The position numbers and the translations under genes were made by a program. The notes under the pieces were generated by a model. It did no database searches, was not told the DNA's origin, and worked only from the letters and a program-made list of their open reading frames with translations. From the NCBI RefSeq assembly GCF_036588685.1, contig NC_086378.1, positions 35,565,578-35,629,577 of the forward strand: a DNA stretch of 64,000 nt, written 5' to 3'. Of the stretch, positions 36,501-48,500 are shown piece by piece; within the stretch, counting starts at the first letter, position 1; each line of letters starts with the position of its first letter. This DNA comes from Mytilus trossulus. Lineage: Eukaryota; Mollusca; Bivalvia; Mytilida; Mytilidae.

Positions 36501-39500
36501 TTGAAATATAAAGCTTTAACACTGCCACCGACAGAGTAGCATCCCTTTGTTCCGCATTCTGTAACTTTTTTCGCAGGGAAGACAAAACTATCTGATACAG
36601 TTTTCTTTGTTTTTACTAACTTCTTTGACCTACCTACCATTGTATTAAACAGTATCATAACAGATGACAACATGGTTCAATCTTAGTGACCTACCTGCCA
36701 TTGTGTTAAGCACGGCGTACATAATAAATGACCACATGGTTCAATCTTAATGTCTTTGTCATTTTCTGCACATATTTTACATAACTGAAAAGTTGATCCC
36801 ATTTCACAGTAAAGTTCGTACTGCTCCTGGGTAACTTTTATATGATCCTCCTGTGAGTCCTGAACTAAATAACTTAAGTCTGGGTTTATACTTCTGCCAT
36901 CTGGATATTTAAAACTAAAAGAAAGCGAATCATAATTTTTTTTACATTAATGATATAATTGGGACTGTGTCTAATAATTTTTTTTAAAAAATAAACAGTA
37001 TTTGGTGTAAAAGCGATATATATTTCTTACATTTTTCTTCTTCCAAATTAAGTATAGATTGATGAGTTTTGTAGCGGTCTGGCATACATATAAATTCAAT
37101 TAATTCCAATATGGCAGGAGGTCATTTTTCTATGATTTAGAGTACTATTTTCAAATAAATGACAGAAATATTTTAGTATGTTCCATTTTATTACCCTGTG
37201 ATATTTTATGTTGGTCCTTGTTGTTGACGATTGATATTTTCTGTGTCCCTGTGATATGTTGATTGGTTAAAATAAGAATGTTATTATTCAACAACGTCGA
37301 CAAAATTCATCTCTGTTTTAAACTTTATTGTGATAAAGTTTCCAAACCGTTACACTAGCTTTTTGCTTTATTTGACTATAACCTAGGAAGTTTGGTACAA
37401 AGATATAAATAATACATAACTATGTTTATGTATTCCATCACATGATTTGAAATACTTCCATGACTTTTACATGCATACAATTGTTAGTTATAAACCATGG
37501 ATTTTGTTATTCACAATTTAATTGTTTAATATTTTTCATGCCAAAGGCTTCTATAGCTGACTTTACAGTCCAGTATGGGTTTTACTTATTGTTGAAGGTT
37601 GTACAGCTGCCTGTAATTACTTACATCCACTTTATTTGAACATTGGTGGATAGTTGTCTCATTGGCAATCATACCACTTATCCTTATCTTTACTGTGGAT
37701 TCATTATTATTCGTTGGATATCAATTTTCGTGGTTTTCGTGGGTACAAGTGAACCACGAATTCAAATGTTCAACGAATAACACATATTCTATAGGCTTTG
37801 TATGCAGAGAATGACAAAACCACGAAATCAAATATCCACGAAAATGCTGGTTTTCCGAAATCCAAGAAAATTGATACCCATGAAAATAAATGAATCCACA
37901 GTATATGTATTTAAAATGCGTTTCTTAGTTTGACAACAAATAATAAATATAGTGTAGTTTGGTGCCAAATCATGAATGGCCCCTATTATTTAACTTACAA
38001 TCCCTCTCTCTGGCCATCTAGTAATGCCTGACAAAGGGATTTATTCTGTGGTATTGTCTGTAGGATCTGACCTTCTGCTGTGACATATCCTATAGCCCAC
38101 TGTCCTAATCTGGTACAGCTTAATCTGAACACATAACTGTTAAAATAAAAATAGACAAAGTTAAAATTAAATGTTTTTGTTTGTAAATAAAAAATATACT
38201 TGAACTGATTATAATGGATCATTGGTATACATTTTGACCCCAGGAATAGATGACTGTTGCTGTATTTTGCAAAACCTTTTAGATTTTGGTTCCTAAATGC
38301 TGTTCAACTTCGTACTTTATTTGGCTTTTTAAACTTTTTTTATTTGAGCTTCACTGATATCTTTTGAAGACCAAAAATATGTCTGATGTACTGTGGATTC
38401 ATTTTTACTCGTTGAACACCAATTTTGAGGATTTCGTGGAATAAAATTCCGAGATAAAATGTTCATCAGATGATTGATTTTCTATTTTTTTATTTGCAGA
38501 TTTCAGCAAAACCACGAAATTAAGTATCCACGAATATGCAAGTTTTCCATAATCCACGAAAATTGGTATCCATGAAAATAAATGAATCCACAGTATACAT
38601 TTGTAATCCTGGTTTCTGTGATGAGTTTATGTAAATGTTTTCTTTTTGTCTTCGCTACAATTTTTTTTTATCATTTTTTCCAAGTACATCACTAGGTCTC
38701 TAGTGGGTACTGGTAGATGTCTCATTAGTAATCATACCACATCTTTTATTTTATCAAACTATGAAAGGCTGTGAATTAATAGAAACTGACAAAACTGTAA
38801 ACTGATCTCCTCCCCCTCCCAATTAAAAAATAATTGACAGATTTAGGAAAAACAGCAGATGGGAATGAAAAAACTATAAAGGTTAGTGAGAAATATACAG
38901 CTTTAAAAGTTTATATGGACAATTACATTGTTGACAACCAACCTAGGTTTCAGGTTCAAATATAAGTCACAGGAAACTGGGAAATCTGATTGTTGGCAAG
39001 AAATAAAATTTTCGGAAGATTTTAAAATCATATCTGATTACACTGAAGTGTCTTATGTCTGTTTTAATTCTGTCAAATTAACCTATTTTTTTCTTCTTAA
39101 ATTTAAGGAAGCAAAATAATGAAACTAACTACATTTGTAGTAACAATTGAGAAATTCCATCTCAAGAATACATAATTTCATCATATTATAATAAATAGAG
39201 GAACTTTAAGAGACACTACAAACAGGTGTTGCTTCCTGATATAAAAAGAACAAAGTTGAGTCAGACTTTGCAATTTCAAATATAATATAAACATCATTTT
39301 GACAACCTAAACCAAACCATGGAAACTGCATTTGTAACATATACAATTACAACTGATTATGTTAAGGTGATCCTACTCGTTTTTAGTTTTAACTGAGACT
39401 TAATCACCCAAAAGACTGTCTTTTAATGATTACAATGCTTTTTTGAAAATTCTACTGAAACATATTGCAATTTTAGAAAGCAAATCACATATGAATATTA

Positions 39501-42500
39501 AGGATATATAAGTAATTTCTACATGTATATATAGCTAGATGTCATGAAAATAGGAAGGGAATATCAAGACCAGCAGAAAAACCTTGCTTGCTTTATGTTG
39601 GATTTCAATTTGTTAAAACTTGGCTGACAAAAGTATACTATTGCTTGCTTACAAAACAGTGGCAAATATTTCACCCAAACTCATAATGTGAATACATAAA
39701 GCAACTGCTTCAAATATGCTAGTATACATTCATTTAAATGTGACTTCTTTTAATACATATGTATCCCTCTTTTACTATAAAAAAAAAATGCCCAACCTGG
39801 CAATTGGAGACAGTATTAATGTTTTATCAAAAACATATCCAAACATTGCAATGTACGTGAACAGGTATACATTATACATATCTTTCAGCTTTATTGAAAT
39901 ATGCATTGTCTCAATCCCATGACAAAGATTAACAAGTATTGGTATAAAACATTGGGAATTACAGCAATTACATCTGTATTACACCCACTCCATGGAAACA
40001 ATAAATATTTAATTAAACAGCATTGAGAACCATCCCTCAATACGTAATAAATATGTACCAGGGTAAATGAACATTTAAAGCCTCCTTGATGGTGTAAATA
40101 AACAAACTCTATACAATAAACTTCCTTCCTTATTCCCAGTATATTACATAATCTGGCTATTATAAACTGTACTTATGTAATAAGGTTTCCACATTAAAAT
40201 TTTATATTCACATTTGAAAAAAAAATCAAAAACTTTAGATGGTATTAGATAAAACGTTTTGTACATAGGAACACAACATACAATACAAATCAATAACCCT
40301 AGTGCATTGTTTATAACCATCAAAAGAAACAAATTATTGATATCAAATGGAACACAGCATATCCCACAAACTAATGAGATAATTCATGATGGACTCCAAA
40401 AACACTTTTACACCCCCCCCCCCCCACCATAATCTCATTTAAGAAAGATTTTTCCCCAAAGTAGACATAATTTGTAGGAATATTCTTGATAAACTTCTGA
40501 AGAGCTGTCAATTTCCAAATTGTCAGGATGTTGCAACTTTTGTCAATTTGAAAATGGTTTCAAATTCTTTTATACTTTTGAATGTCAAGATACTGTAATT
40601 ATGTCGCACTGGTAAAATCAGGTAATATATTCAATTTTGAAAAAGAAAGGAAAGATGGGGGACTATCGAAAGATATATGTACTCTATAGACAAATGATAT
40701 GAGTCAAATTATTTTTTATTGAAACAAAAACTAAAATTGCTATTAAAATACTTTTAAGAGTTTAATTAATTCGTGGTATTTCCTACCCTTTCAGAATCTA
40801 CTTAATTTGTTTGTCACCACAGTCTTAAAAGTGTGAAATTTAATGTTATTAGTTCTAAAACATCAGATAAACACACTATCAGATACATATACAACTGTGG
40901 GAATATTTTCAACAGAGACAACATTGTGTATGAATGCATGAAACAGAAATCTAAACCAATAACTTTGTTATAGGCAAAAGATCTTTCAGAGAGATAAATC
41001 TGATGTTTAAAACAATATTACAGTATTTTCATGCATAAAGAAAGCCATAGTAAAACAGATTTTAACAACTTAAAAACATATCTTTTTAAAAATGAACAGT
41101 AAGATGACTTGGAGTTTGTTTTTTCAAATACATGTACATCATGGTACATTGTATCTATAAAAGTGTATGTCCAAGATTTAAAAGTACTGGCATGTGAATA
41201 GCTTATTGATTGAGTGTTAGTTATTTAACGTCCAGTGGCAAATATTCCATGCATGTTCAGGACAATGTACAGCCTTGTATTTTAGTGGTTGTAAATTCTA
41301 AACAAACCATGTCTTACTCTTAGTGATCTAATTACCTTCCAGGTTTTCCAACATATTTCTGAAGTCTAGCCTTGACTTCATCATATGTTAGGAAAGCTAC
41401 ATAACCAGGATGCGTCACCGCCAAAACATTCCAGTTCCGTAGTAAATTAATCCATGGCTGGAATAATCTGCATAAAAAATTCAACTTTTAAAATATTATA
41501 TAATTACTATTTTTAAGCTAAAAATATGTTACTGAGTCATCTAGTTTCCTGCTTCATTGGTTAACTGAGACAGGACTCAGATTGATAACAAGGTTACTTT
41601 TGCCTTACAATAAAAATAATTTTTTAGAATATTCAGCAAAAATGTTCAGTATTCTTTACTTTTACAAATTATAAATTTTTCAGAAAAATAATAACATGCA
41701 ATGCATCTGTATTTTTTTTATAATTTCAATATTATATTTAGTTGTAAACAGAAGGCTTTGTGCTACATTCTCAAAACCCATATATCATGTCTATTTCTGG
41801 GATCTAGATACAGAAAAAATTGGAACCAGCTTTTGTAAAATTTAGGGGGAAAAAGTAATTAAAATGGTAAAAACAATATCTAGACCTAGGTAGAAAAACA
41901 ATAGTATAGGAGTTGAACTTGATTACACAAAATATGTACCTGCTCCCAGAATTCTTTGGATTTATCAGGTCTTGGAATTGAACACATATAAGACCTCAAA
42001 CAGTAGAGGCAGACACTCAACAAAGAGACTACTGAGGCTGTTATATATCTTATTTGCAGTGAAGCATTATTTGCAAATGTAATGACAAATTGCATGTCTC
42101 ATCACTGATCATGTCTTCCCAAAATTATGTATAACCTGTTGGACAACAAGGAACTTCATAATGCTCATACTATTACTATGAAAATATTTCCATACAAATT
42201 TCTCCAATTTTTTACTGGTCCAAAAGATTGAGATACCCTAATCATGAATTGGATTTTTTTTTAAATCCTTTTCTATCGAAATTTGAAAGTATATATAATA
42301 AATCAAAGGATTGTAAATTCAGTAATGAATGAAAATGATTTCATATAAATGCAAAATAAACAAACAACAAGTTAAGGTTGCAATCTTAAAAGTTTCGCAT
42401 TTATTTCAGATAAAACTTTTTTTTAGTAGAAATAGTGTCTATATATATGAACTTGGAAAGCTAATACTACATGCTATTAATTAAATGTCACAGATTAAAT

Positions 42501-45500
42501 CTTCCTGTTTAGTCTCTTATCATTTTCATCTGATAAGTACATGTATTAAAAAAAAAAAATACTAATTTTTTTTTTTTCACTTGATTTTTTTTAACTACTT
42601 CCTTCTATCACTACAATCAATGGAAGTGTCAAGTAAAAAATATAATTAACAGTACCAATTTTCCTGACCTGTACCAGATAAGAATTTCGAAAAAATAATG
42701 TCACTTCAGCGAAGCTTCTAGCCAAAATATTTGAAAATCCAACACTAAATACAAATGTTGAAGAGTTGATAAAAACAAAAAGGACTGCAATATAAAGCAT
42801 TCCTGCACAAGGAATGGAAGCTATTCATCAGGGAGATGCATGTATTTTATTAAATTTGAAACCATTTTGGAATATAATGGCAACTTTAAATAAAACAATA
42901 TTTCATAAATATAAGATGTGGTATGAGTGCCAATGAGACAACTCTCCATACAATTATACATGCCGCATTTTAAATAAACATACATGATTACATATTATAA
43001 GGCAGTATAAATTATCTTTAACCAAAAACCTACCTTGAGAACACATCAAATTCAAATATAGATATAAAGTCATTACAGGTCAAATCTATTGTGGATTTAA
43101 GAGCCATAGCCTCTAATGGAGAACTGATAGGGTGGCACTCATGAAGGGTCTGTCTAAATATCTTCCAGGAAACAATCGTTCTGAAAAAAGAAATAGCAAA
43201 AAAATTCTAGATCATCATATATTCACTCAATTCTTATAAAATGTTATACAGATTAAAATACACATCATGTGTCCAAGCTTTTTTCCTTTTATTTTGTTAA
43301 TTTCTACATCAACCAATGAAATTTCAGCTTACACATTTTTGAAGCAATATATTAATTTGACAAAACCAGAGAATCCTGAAAGGTCATTAAAACAAAACAT
43401 AGGATGGAGTCTTTCAGATCCTTGTAAGAGTTCAGGCTCAAATCCAGAGGGGGGGTTCGGGGGGGTTGGAACCCCCCCCCCCTTTTTTGGAGGATCAATA
43501 CATTTGAATGGGGACATGTATTTGGAACCCCCCTTGGTCCTGAGTTAGGAACCCCCTTTTAAAAATAGCTGGATCCGCCCCTGGAGTTTTACACAAAATC
43601 TGTATTTTCATCAGATTGATAATCATTGATTGTTGGTTGCTGAATTCCAGTGGCAAATATTTCATGCTTAAATGGGACGATTTATCAGAGTGAAAATATT
43701 TTTCAGTTTCATTATCGAAAGTAATATAATCAAACAGTTTCATCTAAAACTTCAAAAGTGCTCAAAGCAGAGACAACCAAGAATTTTCGATCAGTAACAC
43801 CTTCTTTTTTTTAATTCAATTACAAATTGAACATTATTCTGATCTTGAAAATTATTTTAACAACAATTTTTTCATTTCAATCTAGACATCTAAAGGAAGT
43901 ATTTATGTTTTATTTATGCTTTTTCAAACTCTACCCTAATACTCAGTTCAAGGAAACAGTAAAATGAGATGAATATTAATGGTTTGTAATCTGCACTTGA
44001 AGAAAACATTACAATACATGTCATGCATGTACATGTATCACAGTAATAAACATAAATTTCCTTTGGCAAAGTTATGATTTTTGCCACTAGCCTTGTAAAA
44101 TAACAATCAAATAGTCTAATTTTGCTATGTGCCAAACATGTATATGATTTTGACATAAGATCATGTTTGAACTTCCTAAAGATTTGACATGATAAACAAT
44201 GATTCAGAAGTTAGGATCTTAAGTTTTCTATATGTACATTGAATTTGGTATATTGTATAAGTTTCAGAATCATCATTTAGTGTTGAATTTTTATAAACAT
44301 TTCATTGGACTACTAACAGATTGAGCTCCCGAAATATTCCAGGATATCCTGAATTGGAGTAATATTTTAAGTGCTGTATAAATACATTTTTGTATATTAA
44401 ATTATTGATGTCCGGAATTCAAGTTAAGGACCTCCTTTAATATAACATTTATTTGACATTTAAACTTATGAGAAAATACAATGATGATAAGGATTTTACA
44501 GCTAATATCCTAATGCATGTAGAATAAAACTTTGGTAAGCTTGCTTGCTTGCTTTGTTTTTATATTGTACAATCATTAGGATAACACCCAATTAAATTCA
44601 AATATGATATATACAGGTTAAACTATGCAGGTTAAACTATGCCTTTATATATTGTTTAAAGATGTGAATCTTATTTATAAAGCTTGTATAAACAATTATA
44701 CAAACAAAGCAAGCAAGCCAACCAAAGTTTTGCATTACATGCATTAGGAAATTAGCTGTAAAGTGCAAAACATTTAAATGTCAATTGTTCTATGGAGCCC
44801 CACCAATTCTAAGATATTTTTTCTTTAACTTATCTGCTGTTGTCAAATTGTTGTCATATTGATGTACATGTTAGAACATCATCCCCTCCCCCCTGACTCA
44901 CCAGCCCCCACATCTAGTTTCATTCATATATAAATAATCCATCTGATCACAAAAGTTTAACTAATTAAAAGAAACACTGATCAATTAAAGCCTTTAACTG
45001 TTTTTCAAGTACATGAGATCTTTCAGTTACATTTTGAAAACTACAAAAAAGTTAATCATTTAAATGGCGAAAAAGACACATATATAGATTTCATACATGT
45101 ACATGTAGTAACATATATATATATATATTGACAGAAACAGGATATCAGACTTGCAAAAATTAGGTCAAGTATCTACAAAAAATAATTGTTCGTTTCCTGT
45201 TGCAAATTTGTTTTATATATTATCAATCTTTCCTACATCAGATCAATGTCTGGTAATTTGCACAGCTTCCGTAACTTCTAATGTTTTAATTAAAACATAA
45301 TGTTTTAGTAGGTATTTAATGGTCATTATATTCTTAACCACTTTCTTTGCTATTCATCAAAACATTCTTATGTATTATAAAAGATTTTAAGTTTCATGAC
45401 ATAATTTTGGTTTGTAGTTAGTGTCCAGAGAAGCCATATGTATACAATTTTATGCATGATTAAGTGCTATGAATTTTATATTTATTTACTTTAAAAATAA

Positions 45501-48500
45501 ACGTTCATTCTCTTTTAAAACCAACCGGATCTTAACAAAACACAGTTCCTTTGTAACTGTATAAAATATATGGTGTAACGTCAAAGAGTTCGAAAATGAG
45601 TCTGTCATTTCAATTAAATTTATAAATATACAAAAAATGTACCAACAATCACGAAAGGCAAAATTTCAACATGTTCAATGAGTCATTGATTTCCACTGCA
45701 AAAGATTTTAATGGACCACTGTACTTCATGTATCCTCAGAAAGATGTATTCATTTTGTATTAACATACATTTTTTGTACATGTATACATGTATAATCATA
45801 ATAGGGCCATCATTTCAGTAGGCCAGACTTCAAACTTTGTACCATACTAATTATAATTGGTCTAGATCTATGGTCTATAAACCAATTTTACAAAAATGTG
45901 TTTTATACATGTAGGAAAAGTTCCTGTTCACTCAGCTAAGTAAGCATACAAATGACAAATGTTCTGAGTGAAAGTTTGGAACCATATATATATTCTTCTG
46001 TAAAGCAAATTCAGCACAAGATAGTATTTTTTTCCCTGACTTCATATAGAAAAGAGTCTTAGATCATGTAGATAGTTACATATGGATTTCTAATTTTAAC
46101 TCTTATGAAATAATTTCTTGTATAAGTGTTTTAAATTTACAACTAGTTCTGTATGATGAATGAAAAGTAAAATAACAAAAATACCAATCCTCAAGGGAAA
46201 ATTCTATATCATGTATATGGAAAGTCCCTAATCAAATGGCAAAATCAAAAGCTCAGACAAATGGATAACAACTGTCATATTCCTGACTTGGAACAGGCAT
46301 TTTCTTATGAAGAAAATGTTGTTTGGTCCTGCTGATTTTTGGGAATCATATAATACAATCTTAAGAAACATTTGAATTGGGTCTTGAAAATGCCAAACCT
46401 CAATTTGTATGACTGTAAAACAGGTGATGTGGTAACAGTTTGCCTTTAACCACCATGACCACTAGCCTTCTACATTGAGTGTAGTCTAAATCTCATTTGG
46501 GCTAGGGAAAATAAGTGAAATTTTGTTTACGTGTCTAGGCTCTAGCCTCTAGAACAAATGTTGAAATTTGTGATATTTGTGTACATGTATTTGTAGCTAA
46601 AAAGTGTTTTTTCAGCACAAACTCTCAAGGTCATCCTGTGATAATGGCTAGTACAAATGTATATGTACATGTATTTGTAGCTAAAAAGGGTTAGTATACA
46701 TGTATGTACATGTATTTGTAGCTAAAGTGTTTTTTTAGTACAAACTCTCAAGGTCATCCTGGTGTGTAAATTTACTGACACAGGTTGATCAGCATTTTTC
46801 AGACTATGTCCCTGTGAATACTGTACTGTGCACAAATACTGTATAAAGCAAATTTCCCCTTCCTTTTTATGAATGGATATTACACCTGTTAACCTGGGGT
46901 CAATCAGTGTGAAGTATGTTAATATTGAACAATCAACTTTAACTGTGACAAAATAACCTAAGCATTTCTTGATAATCAAAATGCACAGGATATGCACTCA
47001 GGGCGTTATCTTCAAAAAGTAGTATTTAAAAGAGAGAGAATAGAGAGAAGTGACCAATTACTAATTCTTGGAGAAGTAAGATTTCATCACTGTTTTGGTT
47101 ACATACATTTTTGTACTTGCATTTTTTCATATATTATTGTTCATAATGTATAAATTGAAAATTTTAATAAAAAGGTTTCACCAATACAAATAGTTATTTA
47201 TTTATTGATACCATTTGTACAGTCAACTGGAATTTGAGTTTGAAATAAAATTTGTTGCTTGGGACATGAGGGAATAGCCAAATAATCTTATAATGCATTT
47301 AATTCACGTGCATCTCCCTCAATTTATTTTAACAGTCCAAAAAATATTACTCCCAGTTTACCTAAAGAATTTCACATGACTGGGCAATGTTATAGTGTTA
47401 TTAACTGGCAGTTTCTGTATTGGCACTGGTATAGATTCAAGGTTTGCTGTATTGGCCTCGAGACCCGTAGGGTCGAGGGCCAATACAGCTGACCGAGAAT
47501 CTATACCAGTGCCAATACAGAAACAGCCAGTTCATAACACTTTAATTAAATGATTATAAGAGAATTAAAAACCAGAAGTGAACGTCCCGTATTAGCCCAT
47601 GGGCCAATATAGCTTTTCCCGCGCTTTTTTCTGTATTGGCCCTGTTTTTTCCGTTTCAAAACTTTAAGACGTTAGAAAACATTGCACATCATTTAACCTG
47701 TTTATTTTATGACTTTAATCTAAAAAATATTATAAGAATGTTTTTATGCATAACGATACTTTCAAAGTTAAGTAATGGCGTAAGAAAATTGAAAACTGGA
47801 AGTGAACGTCCTGTATTAGCCCTAGGGCTAATACGGCTTTTTTCCCGCTTTTTCTGTATTGGCCCTGTTTTTTTCCGTATTGGCCCTGTTCGAAGAGCAA
47901 TATTAAATCTTGATTTATATCGACAGTGGAACGTTTTCAGTATTGCACATGCTGATTTATCCGTATTAGGGCTTATTTGCTCATATCATTCAATAATATA
48001 ATTTACATGTATATCACCACTTTATTTTGAAAACCATCATTGAATGCATAGGACATTATGTTTGAGCAATGATCATGTCAGTTCTAAATTGAGATTTTCC
48101 TGAAAGATTGTAAACCTATAAATGAAGATACATGTATAGATCTGTCAATTGCATATTAATGAACTGTTAAAGAGCTAATTTCTATCAATTCTATTAAAGA
48201 TGTCTCAGGCTTCTGTGTGTTATCAAAGAAATAAAAAGGTGACAATGTTGATGCACCTGAGATCACCTTCCAGTTTTTTGGTGGGGTTCATTTTGCTTAG
48301 TTTTTAGTTTTCTATGTTGTGTCTTGTTACAAGTTGTGTACTAGTGTTTGTCTGTTGGTCTTTTTCTTTTTCGACCATGAGGTTGTCAGTTAATTTAATT
48401 TTTATCTAAAGTTTGACGTCCCTCTGGTATCTTTCACCTCTCTTCTTGAAGTGAATGCATCTATCCCAATCAAACTTGATTGAAAATGTTGAAATAAAGA

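Noticed and set aside
47636..48001. 121-codon plus-strand frame
   Set aside because: Covers the duplicated TATTGGCCC block; composition and repeats indicate non-coding DNA.
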